From: Labilithrix sp.
GTDB taxonomy: Bacteria; Myxococcota_A; Polyangia; Polyangiales; Polyangiaceae
DNA: 64,000 nucleotides
NCBI GenBank assembly: GCA_019637105.1
Contig: JAHBWF010000008.1
Coordinates: forward strand, 1 to 64,000
Direction: 5' to 3'
In this document: positions 44,016-52,223 of the stretch, in pieces
Layout of the letters: the number at the start of each line of letters is the position of its first letter
How positions within the stretch are numbered: the first letter of the stretch is position 1
The notes under the pieces: generated by a model
What the model was told of the DNA's origin: nothing
Seen by the model: the letters and a program-made list of their open reading frames with translations, nothing else
The model's database searches: none
Made by a program: the position numbers and the translations under genes

Positions 44016-44354
44016 TCAGCTGCCGCGGTACGTCGAGTAGCCGTGCGCGCTCAGGAGGAGCGGCACGTGGTAGTGCGCGGCGGCGTCGCGGACGACGAAC
44101 ACGACGCTCGCCTCGGGGTAGAAGCCCTCGACGCCCTGCGCCGCGAAGTAGGCGCCGGTGTCGAACGTGACGCGGTACGTGCCGCTCGTGAGCTCCCCCT
44201 CCGGGACGAGCTCCTTCACGCGGCCGTCGGCGTCGGTCTCGGCCCGCCGGACCGGCGCGAAGACGTCGCCCTCCTTCTTCTCGAGCGCGACGGGCACGCC
44301 GGCGGCCGGGCGCCCGCGGTGGATGTCGAGCACGTGCGTCGAAACGGATTTCAT
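44016..44354 (-). CDS. uraH: 5-hydroxyisourate hydrolase
   Basis: 112 residues, normal for the transthyretin-like HIU hydrolases. It opens with THVLDIHRGRPAAGVPV (His7) and ends with the family signature YRGS (109-112); His96 (YHVPLL) and Arg45 complete the usual active site. It turns 5-hydroxyisourate, the PuuD product, into OHCU. ATG 44354 overlaps the allantoicase-UraD stop as ATGA, so the two are translationally coupled and act on consecutive steps. It converges on the lipoprotein gene with 6 bp between. Confidence 0.95.
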   Translation of the reverse strand: MKSVSTHVLDIHRGRPAAGVPVALEKKEGDVFAPVRRAETDADGRVKELVPEGELTSGTYRVTFDTGAYFAAQGVEGFYPEASVVFVVRDAAAHYHVPLLLSAHGYSTYRGS

Positions 44355-45910
44355 CCCTTCACCATCTTCTCGAGCCTGAGCTCGGTGATCTTGCGTTGCT
44401 CCTCGGCGGCGCGGCGGAGCTCGGACTCGGGATCCGCGGTCATGCGCTCCTTCGCGATCGCGAGCATCTCCTCGGCGGACTTGCCCGTCGCGCACACGAT
44501 GTAGATGCGGCCGAACCGCGCCTCGTAGGCCTCGTTCACCTCGCGGAGCTCGTCCAGCGCCGCCCGGCTCGCGCCCTCGACCCTGGCTTGCTCCTTGGCC
44601 GACCAGGCGCGCGCGACCTCGCCCTGGGGACCGTCGGCCTTCTTCTCGCCGATGCGCGGGTGCGCCGCGAAGGCCTCGTCCCAGTCGGCGGCGGCGAGCG
44701 CGCTCCAGCGATCGGCGGCGGCCTCCTTCAGGGCGTCGAGGCTCGCGAAGGACGCGGCGTTCGCCCTACGCTCGGCGACCATCGCGCGGACCCACGCGCG
44801 CGAGCCGCAGCACGCGAGCAGCGCCGCCTCGAGCTCGGGCTCCGGCATCGCGCGGACGTAGCGCATCCCCGAGCGCTCGCGCCCGGCTTCGCTCGCGACG
44901 CCGAGGAGACGGAGCCGGCTGACGCCGCCGTCGGGCCAGATGCGGAGCCGCGCGTGGGTCGCGTCGCCGGCGGCGAGGAGCGCGTCCTCGAACACGTGGG
45001 ACGTGTGCGGCTGGAGGCTCGTCTTCGCGAGGAGCGGCCGCCAGCCGTCGTCCTTCGCGCCGTCGGGATCGCCGCCGGGGGACGTCGCGACGTCGAGCGC
45101 GCACGCGTCGGGGGCGTTGCCCTTGAAGTGGAGGGTGTCGACGATCGCGCGCTCGATCGCGCCCTCGGTCGCGAGGCGCACGACGACCCAGTCGGGGCCG
45201 GGGCGACGCGAGCGCTTCGTCTCCCAGCCGTCGCCCATGTTCACGCCGCGGCCGGGCATGATGAGGTTGTGCCGCGAGCCGAAGAACATGTCGTTGCACG
45301 CGACGACGAGCCCGCCGTGCTCGGCGGCGGCGAGATCGACGAGCTGCGGGCGGTCGCGCCGGCCCGCCCAGCGCGCGCCCGGCATCACGTCGCCGTGGAC
45401 GCGCAGGCGCGCGACGCCGCCGTCGGGGTAGATGTTGAAGCGGAGGTGCGTGAAGCGCTCGGGGACGTCGATCTCGAACCGGTTCTTCGAGTCGCCGGCG
45501 AGCTCCGAGCGCGGGAGGATCTCGGTCCAGCGGACGTCGCTCGAGAGGAGCTCCGCGACGTCCGGGTGACCGTCGATGCTCGCGCCCTCGATCGAGCACG
45601 CCTTGGGGTAGTTGCCCTTGAAGTGCGCGGTGTCGACGACGAATCCGCGCACCACGCCCGAGAGGCCGAGGCGGATGATGCACGAGTCGTGCTCCGGATA
45701 CGCGCGCGTCGACTCGGCGTACTGGCGCTTTCGGCGTGACTCCCAGCCGTCCATCCACTTGCCGCGGTCGGTGTACTTGCCCTCGATGAAGACGGCCTCT
45801 TGCGGCTTGAGGAGGTTCTCCTTCTCCGCGAAGAAGTCGTCCGTCGCCCAGAGGACGGAGCCGCCGAGGCGCTCCGCCGCGAGATCGATGAGCTCGATGA
45901 AGTCCGCCAT
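44351..45910 (-). CDS. Allantoicase fused to OHCU decarboxylase
   Basis: 519 residues. The N-terminal about 335 residues contain two allantoicase repeats, each with a GG...ATDDFFAEKENLL or GG...ACNDMFFGSRHNL start and a DGWES/DGWET motif. The C-terminal about 170 residues form an OHCU decarboxylase (UraD) with the catalytic HPRIGEK motif. UraD makes allantoin from OHCU; allantoicase later cleaves allantoate to ureidoglycolate and urea, so the fused activities are two steps apart, with allantoinase AllB between. ATG 45910 follows TACCCT by 11 nt. The stop overlaps uraH. Confidence 0.93.
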   Translation of the reverse strand: MADFIELIDLAAERLGGSVLWATDDFFAEKENLLKPQEAVFIEGKYTDRGKWMDGWESRRKRQYAESTRAYPEHDSCIIRLGLSGVVRGFVVDTAHFKGNYPKACSIEGASIDGHPDVAELLSSDVRWTEILPRSELAGDSKNRFEIDVPERFTHLRFNIYPDGGVARLRVHGDVMPGARWAGRRDRPQLVDLAAAEHGGLVVACNDMFFGSRHNLIMPGRGVNMGDGWETKRSRRPGPDWVVVRLATEGAIERAIVDTLHFKGNAPDACALDVATSPGGDPDGAKDDGWRPLLAKTSLQPHTSHVFEDALLAAGDATHARLRIWPDGGVSRLRLLGVASEAGRERSGMRYVRAMPEPELEAALLACCGSRAWVRAMVAERRANAASFASLDALKEAAADRWSALAAADWDEAFAAHPRIGEKKADGPQGEVARAWSAKEQARVEGASRAALDELREVNEAYEARFGRIYIVCATGKSAEEMLAIAKERMTADPESELRRAAEEQRKITELRLEKMVKG

Positions 45911-45921
45911 GTCGAGCCGCG

Positions 45922-45927
45922 AGGGTA
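45922..45927 (-). promoter_or_regulatory. -10 element (TACCCT) of the allantoicase-uraH operon
   Basis: TACCCT on the minus strand ends 11 nt before ATG 45910. The adjoining intergenic DNA (45928-46098) has imperfect repeats around gcgacgttcgcgcc (45950 and 46024). Confidence 0.4.
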
Positions 45928-46098
45928 CAACACGCGCGCGCGTCCGTCCGCGACGTTCGCGCCGTCCCGCGTCGCGCCGGCGGCGCTCCGACCGCCTCGG
46001 GTCGCGGATCTCGACGCGCCGGTCGCGACGTTCGCGCCTCCGTCGCGACGCGCCGGTCGGGCGGCGACGCGGAGCGCGGCGTCGCGGGGCGCGGCGTG

Positions 46099-47841
46099 TC
46101 AATCCGCGACGATCACGCGGTTCCGGCCCTCGCGCTTCGCGCGGTAGAGGGCGGCGTCGGCGAGGCGGATGACGTCGTCGGACGTCGCTCCGTGCCTCGG
46201 GAACGCGGCGACGCCGATCGACAGCGTCACCGGCCCGATGTTCCGCCCCTCGTGCGTCACGTCCATCTGCGCGACCGCCTCGCGGATCTCCTCGGCGCGC
46301 TTGGCGGCGTCCTCGAGCGAGGAGCTCGGCATCACGAGCGCGAGCTCCTCGCCGCCCATGCGGCTGGCCACGTCGGCGCCGCGCGTCTTCTTGCGGAGGA
46401 GGGCGCCGATCGACGCGAGCACGTGATCGCCCGCCTGATGGCCGAACGAGTCGTTGAACCTCTTGAAGAAGTCGACGTCCATCACGAGCACGCCGATCGT
46501 GCTCGACTCGCGCTCGGCGCGGCGGATCTCGCGCTCGAGCGTCTCGTCGGTGTAGCGGCGGTTGTAGAGGCCGGTCAGCGCGTCGCGGATCGACTGGTTG
46601 CGCAGGGTCTCGCGGAGGCGCAGGTTCGACAGCGCCATCCCGACCTGCTCGCCGACGACCATCGCGCGGCGCTGGATCGGCTCGGCGTCGCCGATCTCGG
46701 CGACGTGCAGCGTGCCGATGACGTGGCCGTGGGCGAGCAGGGGCAGACACATCATGGCGGAGTGCGCCGCGCTCGAGTGCGCGCAGCGCACGCCGGCGTC
46801 CCCCTGCTCCGAGCGGTGCGGCTTGCCGCGCCGGAGCGCCCAGCAGTCGTCCGGCGCGAAGGTCTTGCCCTCGAGGACGGACTCCTTCCCCCACTCGACC
46901 TCGGCCTCGAGGAGGTTCTGCGACTCGTTGAGGATGCAGATCGCCCCCGACTCGTCGAGGAAGAACTGCGGCGCGAGGCGGCCGACGACCTCGGTCGCCT
47001 CGGCCACCGAGCGGCACGCGCTCAAGAGCTCCCCCATCTGCAGCATGAGGGCGGTCTCGCGGACGAGCTCGCGGAGGCGCGCGCCCTGCTCCTCGCTCGC
47101 GCGCTCCGCGCGGCGGCGGTTCTTCACCTCGCCGTAGACGAGGAGGAACGCGGCGGCGACCAGGCTGATGCTCGCGAAGATGCCGAGCGGCGAGATCACG
47201 CGGATGCGTCGGATGCGCTCCTCTCGCGCGCTGCTCCGCCGATCGAGCAGGCGGAGCTCCTCCTGGACCATCTCGGCGGACATCGCTCGGATCTCGAGCG
47301 TGAGGTGCCGAGCCTCCGGGGCGATCGCGCCGTCGCCCGACGTCGTGACGGCCTCGAGCCGCTCGCGGAGCAGCTCGAGCCGCCTCGAGACCTTCGGCGT
47401 GAGGAGCTCGAGCCGGCGGCGCTGGTCGGGGTTGTCCTTCACGAGCCCTCGCAGAGACCTGAGCGCCTCCTCGACCTCGCGCATCGCAGGATCGAGCTCG
47501 TCGAGCATGCCCTCGTCGCGCTTGAGCGCGTAGCCGCGGAGGCTGCTCTCGGCGACCGCGATGCCGGCGGGGAGCTTCTGCAGCTCCTCGATGACGACGT
47601 GCGTGTGCTCGACGAGCGAGGAGGCGACCTCTTGCTCGACGGTCTCGCGGTAGCTCACCCAGCCGAGCGAGACGAGCACGATGACGGCGACGACGAGGCC
47701 GACGAGGGGGAGGCGCAGCGGCGATCGGAGCCTACGACGCAAGGCGTATCCCCTCATCGATCGCTCGGCCGCCAACGCTCGGTCCCTCTCTCCCCCTTTC
47801 GATCGACGATCGCCGCGCCCGGGGGAGCGCGCCTTCACCAT
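46099..47841 (-). CDS. Diguanylate cyclase with CHASE3-like sensor, GAF and GGDEF domains
   Basis: 580 residues. N-terminal TM helix (about 42-64), a periplasmic all-helical CHASE3-like sensor, second TM (about 218-240), a GAF-like domain (about 262-400) and a C-terminal GGDEF domain with the variant motif GGEEL (near 494-498), which is catalytically competent in other cyclases. NRRYTDETLEREI and VLVMDVDFFKRFNDSFGHQAGD supply the substrate and metal residues. It should make cyclic-di-GMP. It sits between purine genes on the same strand but shares no obvious role with them. TATCCT precedes ATG 47841 by 10 nt; ATG 47757 is a shorter alternative. Confidence 0.88.
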   Translation of the reverse strand: MVKARSPGRGDRRSKGGERDRALAAERSMRGYALRRRLRSPLRLPLVGLVVAVIVLVSLGWVSYRETVEQEVASSLVEHTHVVIEELQKLPAGIAVAESSLRGYALKRDEGMLDELDPAMREVEEALRSLRGLVKDNPDQRRRLELLTPKVSRRLELLRERLEAVTTSGDGAIAPEARHLTLEIRAMSAEMVQEELRLLDRRSSAREERIRRIRVISPLGIFASISLVAAAFLLVYGEVKNRRRAERASEEQGARLRELVRETALMLQMGELLSACRSVAEATEVVGRLAPQFFLDESGAICILNESQNLLEAEVEWGKESVLEGKTFAPDDCWALRRGKPHRSEQGDAGVRCAHSSAAHSAMMCLPLLAHGHVIGTLHVAEIGDAEPIQRRAMVVGEQVGMALSNLRLRETLRNQSIRDALTGLYNRRYTDETLEREIRRAERESSTIGVLVMDVDFFKRFNDSFGHQAGDHVLASIGALLRKKTRGADVASRMGGEELALVMPSSSLEDAAKRAEEIREAVAQMDVTHEGRNIGPVTLSIGVAAFPRHGATSDDVIRLADAALYRAKREGRNRVIVAD

Positions 47842-47851
47842 CGACCCGACC

Positions 47852-47857
47852 AGGATA
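47852..47857 (-). promoter_or_regulatory. -10 element (TATCCT) of the diguanylate cyclase gene
   Basis: TATCCT on the minus strand, 10 nt before ATG 47841. Confidence 0.45.
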
Positions 47858-47907
47858 CCTGGAGGGGCGTGTCGTGGGATCGAAGAACGCCGCGACGCGC
47901 GGCGCGA

Positions 47908-49281
47908 TCAGGTGCGTCGGAGCCAGCGGCCGCGTCGCGGCGCGAACGTCGGCTCCGACCGACACCGCTCGTAGATCGTCTCGCCGCGGAGGATCGTGCG
48001 GAGGGTGGTCCCTCGCAGGGCGCGCGCCTGGTACGGCGTGATCTTGTTCTTGTGCTCGAGGAGCGCGGCGTCGACGGTGAAGTCGCCGTCGGGATCCCAG
48101 ACGACGAGGTCGGCGTCGAAGCCGGCGGCGATCGCGCCCTTCCTCCCGTGGACGCCGGCGAGGCGCGCGGGGGCGGCGCTCATCCACTCGACGAGGTCGC
48201 GCACGCTCCGCCCGCGCGCCCGCGCCTCGGTCCACACGGCGGCGAGGCCGAGCTGCAGCGACGAGATGCCGCCCCACGCCTTCATGAAGTCGCCGGAGCC
48301 GGAGCATTTCAGCTCGGCGGTCGACGGCGAGTGATCGGTGACGACCTGATCGACGAGCCCCTCGCGGAGCGCGTCCCAGAGCTTCTCGCGGTTGTTCCGC
48401 TCGCGGATCGGCGGCGCGCACTTGTACTCGGTGGCGCCGTCCGGGATCTCCTCGGCGGCGAACGTGAGGTAGTGCGGGCAGGTCTCCACGGTGAGGCGCG
48501 TCCTCTCGTCGCGCGCCCGGCGGAAGAGGCCGAGCGCGTCCGACGACGACAGGTGCACGACGTGCGCGCGCGCGCCGGTCTCGCGCGCGAGGCGGAGGAC
48601 GAGCTCGATCGCGGCGTCCTCGGCGCGGCGCGGGCGCGACGCGAGGTAGGTCGCGTAGCGGCGCGGATCGAGCCCCATCGCCGCCCGCTCGCCCTCGGAG
48701 AGCGGCTCCGGCAGCTCGGCGTGGACGAAGAGCGGCGCGTCGACGCGCGCGAGCTCCCTCATCCCGGCGCGCAGCTCGGCCTCGTGCACGTGCGAGAACT
48801 CGCCGACGCCGCTCTCGGCGAGGAAGCACTTGAACGCGACCACGCCCTCGGCGAAGAGCTCGGCGAGGCCGCCCTCGTGGTTCGACGGCACGAGCCCGCC
48901 GCAGAGCGCGACGTCGACGTGAGACTTCTCCTCGAGCGCGCGGAGCTTCGCCGCGAGGCCGTCGAGCGTCGTGGTCGGCGGGACGCTGTTGAGCGGCATG
49001 TCGACGAGGGTCGTCACGCCGCCGGCCGCCGCGGCGCGCGTCGCGGTCTCGAACCCTTCCCAGTCGGCGCGCCCGGGATCGTTGATGTGGACGTGGGTGT
49101 CGACGAGGCCCGGGAGCAGGCACATCGAGCCCGCGTCGATCGTCTCGACGCCCGCGGGCGCGGCCGCGAGCTCGGTGACGGCGACGATCGTCCCGCGCGC
49201 CCGGTCGACGTGCACGGCGGCGGGGCGCTCGCCGACGGGGGTGAAGACGCGCTGCCCGCGGACCACGAGATCGACGCTCAT
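47908..49281 (-). CDS. allB: Allantoinase
   Basis: 457 residues. Cyclic amidohydrolase that opens allantoin to allantoate. Binuclear-metal residues are visible: DTHVHIND (His63, His65), the carboxylated Lys151 (VAFKCFLAES), histidines in FVHAELPEP and VVHLSSSDAL, and the aspartate in VTDHSPST. The segment with SGSGDFMKAWGGISSLQ is typical of allantoinases rather than dihydroorotases. It completes the urate pathway, feeding the allantoicase domain encoded about 2 kb away. TAGGCT lies 9 nt before ATG 49281. Divergent from ssnA. Confidence 0.93.
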   Translation of the reverse strand: MSVDLVVRGQRVFTPVGERPAAVHVDRARGTIVAVTELAAAPAGVETIDAGSMCLLPGLVDTHVHINDPGRADWEGFETATRAAAAGGVTTLVDMPLNSVPPTTTLDGLAAKLRALEEKSHVDVALCGGLVPSNHEGGLAELFAEGVVAFKCFLAESGVGEFSHVHEAELRAGMRELARVDAPLFVHAELPEPLSEGERAAMGLDPRRYATYLASRPRRAEDAAIELVLRLARETGARAHVVHLSSSDALGLFRRARDERTRLTVETCPHYLTFAAEEIPDGATEYKCAPPIRERNNREKLWDALREGLVDQVVTDHSPSTAELKCSGSGDFMKAWGGISSLQLGLAAVWTEARARGRSVRDLVEWMSAAPARLAGVHGRKGAIAAGFDADLVVWDPDGDFTVDAALLEHKNKITPYQARALRGTTLRTILRGETIYERCRSEPTFAPRRGRWLRRT

Positions 49282-49290
49282 CGGTGAACG

Positions 49291-49296
49291 AGCCTA
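49291..49296 (-). promoter_or_regulatory. -10 element (TAGGCT) of allB
   Basis: TAGGCT on the minus strand ends 9 nt before ATG 49281. Confidence 0.45.
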
Positions 49297-49319
49297 GAAC
49301 GCATCCACGACCCGTGGCA

Positions 49320-49365
49320 GGCCGAAATCGGGCTCGCCCGGGGGCGAACGAGCCGGATTTCGGCC
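49320..49365. repeat. 17-bp inverted repeat upstream of allB
   Basis: Arms 49320-49336 (ggccgaaatcgggctcg) and 49349-49365 (cgagccggatttcggcc) pair at 16 of 17 positions around a 12-bp centre. It is 24 bp upstream of the allB -10 box. The 12-mer ggccgaaatcgg also occurs at 56947. Candidate regulator-binding site. Confidence 0.5.
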
Positions 49366-49577
49366 CGACTCCGGACGTCCGTTCATGGTCTCGGCTGCCC
49401 GACGAGCGCATTCGGTGACGAACGCGCTCGACTCCCTCGCCCCGCGAGGGGCTGCACGAGGCGAGATCCCCGGACACGTGGGGTGACGGGAGCTTCGTCC
49501 GGCGGCGCGATTCCCTCCGGCCGGTCGCCGTCCGCGCGGCCCGACGCGCAAGGTGGGATGCCCGGCCGCGGCTGGCC

Positions 49578-49583
49578 TATACT
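49578..49583 (+). promoter_or_regulatory. -10 element (TATACT) of ssnA
   Basis: TATACT, the closest match to the sigma-70 consensus in the window, ends 10 nt before ATG 49594. Confidence 0.5.
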
Positions 49584-49593
49584 TGAGCCGGTC

Positions 49594-50964
49594 ATGCTGC
49601 ACTCCGAGAGCACGCTCCGGTCGGCCGCGCCCAGCGTCGGCGCCGACGAGGTCGCTCGGCTCACGGAGCAGGCGGTCGTCCTCGCCGGCGGGACGCTGCT
49701 CGAGCTGCACCCGACGCGGATGGGGAAGGCGGACGTCGTCCTCCGCGGCGCGCAGATCATGCAGGTGGGCGGACGGATCGCCGACGATCTGCCGCGCGTC
49801 GACGTGAGCGACTGCATCGTCACGCCCGCGTTCACCGTCGGGCACACGCACCTGTACATGGCGCTGACGCGCGGGATGCCGCCGCCCGCGTCCACGCCGC
49901 GCACGCTGACCGATCACCTCCAGTGGATCTGGTGGCCGCTCGACAAGGCGCTCGACGACGATCTCGTGCACGCGTCGGCGCTGGTCGGCGCGGCGATGGC
50001 GGCGAAGGCCGGCGCGGCGTGCGTCGTCGATCTGCACTCGTCGCCGCGCGCGATCGACGGCTCGCTCGATCGCATCGAGGCCGCGCTCGACGAGATCGGG
50101 CTCCGCGGCGTCCTCGCCTACGAGACGAGCGACCGCGAGGGCCGCGCGCGCCGGGACGCCGCGATCCGCGAGAACCGGCGCTTCTTGAAGAGGGTGCGCG
50201 CCGGCGAGACGCAGCACCGCGCGCTCGTCGGCGCGCACGCGATGATGTCGCTGAACGACGACACGCTGGACGCCCTCCGCGGGCTCGCCGACGAGTTCGG
50301 CGTCGGGCTCCACCTGCACGTCGCGGAGGACGCGACCGACGCGCTCGACGCGACGCGGAACAAGCGGACGCGGCTCGAGCAGCGGCTCGAGCGGCTCGGC
50401 GTCGCGCGCCCGGGCTCGGTGATCGCGCAGGCCGTCGAGCTCGCGCCCGAGGTCGTCGTGGAGCTCGGGCGGGCCGGCGGGTTCGTCGCGACGAACCCGC
50501 GCTCGAACATGCGCCACGGCGTCGGGCTCTTCGGCGGCTCGGGCGACCACGTGGTGCTCGGGACGGACGGCCTCGACGGCGACGTCGTGGCGGAGGCGCG
50601 CGCCTACGCGTTCCGCCACGACGAGGCCAAGGACGGCCTCGGCCGCGAGGCCGGCGCCCGGATCGCCGCCGGACAGGCGATGGCGAGCCGGCTCTTCGCC
50701 GATCCGGCCCCGCCGCGCATCGCGCCGGGAGCCCGCGCCGATCTCGCCGTCCTCGACTACAATCCGTTCACGCCGATGAACCAGTCGAACGTGATCGAGC
50801 ACGTCGTCCGCGGATGGTCGGCGACCGGCGTGCGCCACACCATCGTCGGAGGCCGGTTCGTCGTGCGCGATCGCGCGCTGGTCAACGTCGACGAGCGCGC
50901 GCTCGTCGGTCGCTCGCGCCCCGCGGCCGAGCGCCTGTGGGAGAGGATGCAGGGGTACTACTGA
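49594..50964 (+). CDS. ssnA: SsnA-like amidohydrolase/aminohydrolase
   Basis: 456 residues. Metal-dependent amidohydrolase with HTHLYMAL (His84, His86), HLHVAED, a downstream TNPRSNMRHGVG and GTDGLDGD. The segments IVTPAFTVGHTHLYMALTRGMP, ETSDREGRARRDAAIRENRRF and DLAVLDYNPFTP resemble SsnA, a putative aminohydrolase found in purine and selenium-linked clusters of other bacteria. Its substrate is not known; deamination of a purine base fits the adjacent allantoin genes. ATG 49594 follows TATACT. The stop overlaps the kinase start as TGATG, so kinase and hydrolase are cotranscribed. Confidence 0.82.
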   Translation: MLHSESTLRSAAPSVGADEVARLTEQAVVLAGGTLLELHPTRMGKADVVLRGAQIMQVGGRIADDLPRVDVSDCIVTPAFTVGHTHLYMALTRGMPPPASTPRTLTDHLQWIWWPLDKALDDDLVHASALVGAAMAAKAGAACVVDLHSSPRAIDGSLDRIEAALDEIGLRGVLAYETSDREGRARRDAAIRENRRFLKRVRAGETQHRALVGAHAMMSLNDDTLDALRGLADEFGVGLHLHVAEDATDALDATRNKRTRLEQRLERLGVARPGSVIAQAVELAPEVVVELGRAGGFVATNPRSNMRHGVGLFGGSGDHVVLGTDGLDGDVVAEARAYAFRHDEAKDGLGREAGARIAAGQAMASRLFADPAPPRIAPGARADLAVLDYNPFTPMNQSNVIEHVVRGWSATGVRHTIVGGRFVVRDRALVNVDERALVGRSRPAAERLWERMQGYY

Positions 50965-52223
50965 TGTCCGCGACCGGTCCCCAGCTCAAGCCCGGCGACG
51001 CCCTGCCCGGCACCAAGTACCGCGTCGTGAGGTCGCTCGGCGCGGGCGGGATGGGCGTCGTCTACCAGGTCGTCAAGCCGCCGAACATCCAGGGCGTCCT
51101 CAAGCTGATGAGCACGGAGCTCACGCGGCACGAGGAGCACCGGCTCCGCTTCTTCGACGAGGTGCGCATCCTCGCGCAGCTCGATCACCCGAACATCGTC
51201 AAGGTGTTCGACTACGACGCGCTCCCGGACGGCACGCCGTTCTACGTGATGGAGCTCCTCAGCGGACGGACGGTGCGCGACGTCGTCACCACGATGGGCC
51301 GCGTGCCGCCGCGCGTCGCGTACGAGATCACGCGCCAGCTCCTCGAGGCGCTCCAGGCCGCGCACACGCACGAGGTGCCGGTCATCCATCGCGACATCAA
51401 GCCGGAGAACATCTTCCTCCACGCGCCTCGCCACGGCGAGCCGGTGGTGAAGCTGATCGACTTCGGCGTCTCGGCGGTCGCGGACCGCAAGCACGACGGC
51501 TCGTTCGTCGGCACCTGGAGCTACGCGGCGCCGGAGCAGATCCGCGGGGAGAAGCCGACGCCGGCGACGGACCTCTACGCGGCGGGCCTCGTGCTCTACG
51601 AGATGCTCGCGGGCGTCGGGCCGTTCGATCATCACCAGGACTGGACGAAGGTGTCGGAGGCGCAGATCAGCGAGCTGCCGGCGCCCGTGTCGAAGTTCGC
51701 GCCGTGGGTGCCGCCGTCGATCGTGGCGTTGATCCAGTCGGCGCTCGCGAAGGACCCGCGCGTGCGTCCGCGCGACGCGTACGCCTTCGCGGAGCAGCTG
51801 TACGAGCTCGAGTGGGCGAGCGACGGGAAGGACCCGCACGACTTCACCGCGGAGGGGCCGGGGCTCGCCTCGCCGGACGCCGGCGCAGCGCGCGGCGTCG
51901 CCGCAGGGGGCGCAGGCGGGGCCGTCGCGGCAGGCGCGGGGGCTGGAGGCGCGCTTTGGGCGGAGGCGGAGGCGTGGTCGGTCGCAGCGGCCGTGGCCGG
52001 CGCCGTTGTGGGCGGCGCAGCGCGCGGGAGGGCCCGGCGCGGTGGGGGTGGCGTGGTGGGGGTGGCGTGGTGGGGTGGCGTGGGTGGGCGGCGGCGTGGT
52101 GGACGGCGGCGACGGCGTGGTGGAGGGTCGCGGTGGGCGCGGGTCGGCGCGTCGCGCCGGAGGTGGGTTCGACGCGCTGGAAAGTCGCCGTGGGCGGAAC
52201 GGGTCCGCTCTCGAAGGTGCTGA
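50964..52223 (+). CDS. Ser/Thr protein kinase (kinase domain intact, C-terminal half out of frame)
   Basis: The first about 305 residues form a complete Hanks kinase: GAGGMGVVY, the lysine in GVLKLM, HRDIKPENIF (Asp144), DFGVSA and APEQIRGEKPTPATDLYAAGLVLYEM. After about residue 308 the frame enters a G-rich low-complexity stretch and reads implausible Gly/Arg/Trp sequence until a stop at 52223. Plausible kinase-tail sequence (linker, TM, Ala/Thr-rich tail) continues in other frames to 53307. The likely native protein is a PknB-like transmembrane kinase of about 780 residues. Start ATG overlaps the ssnA stop by one base. Confidence 0.85.
   Translation: MSATGPQLKPGDALPGTKYRVVRSLGAGGMGVVYQVVKPPNIQGVLKLMSTELTRHEEHRLRFFDEVRILAQLDHPNIVKVFDYDALPDGTPFYVMELLSGRTVRDVVTTMGRVPPRVAYEITRQLLEALQAAHTHEVPVIHRDIKPENIFLHAPRHGEPVVKLIDFGVSAVADRKHDGSFVGTWSYAAPEQIRGEKPTPATDLYAAGLVLYEMLAGVGPFDHHQDWTKVSEAQISELPAPVSKFAPWVPPSIVALIQSALAKDPRVRPRDAYAFAEQLYELEWASDGKDPHDFTAEGPGLASPDAGAARGVAAGGAGGAVAAGAGAGGALWAEAEAWSVAAAVAGAVVGGAARGRARRGGGGVVGVAWWGGVGGRRRGGRRRRRGGGSRWARVGASRRRWVRRAGKSPWAERVRSRRC
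52043..52089 (+). other. G-rich tract with quadruplex potential
   Basis: Four runs of three or more G (52043-52047, 52058-52062, a G4 run near 52072 and GGG near 52082) are separated by 6-10 nt, in a tandem ggtgggggtggcgt-like repeat. This lies exactly where the kinase reading frame fails, so it is a hotspot for polymerase slippage or base-calling error. Confidence 0.45.

Larger units (their letters stand above)
49282..49593. promoter_or_regulatory. Divergent promoter region between allB and ssnA
   Basis: 312 bp without a convincing gene. It holds the allB -10 box at 49291-49296, a strong 17-bp inverted repeat at 49320-49365 and the ssnA box at 49578-49583. A purine-responsive regulator could bind here; no regulator gene is in the window. 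Confidence 0.5.
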
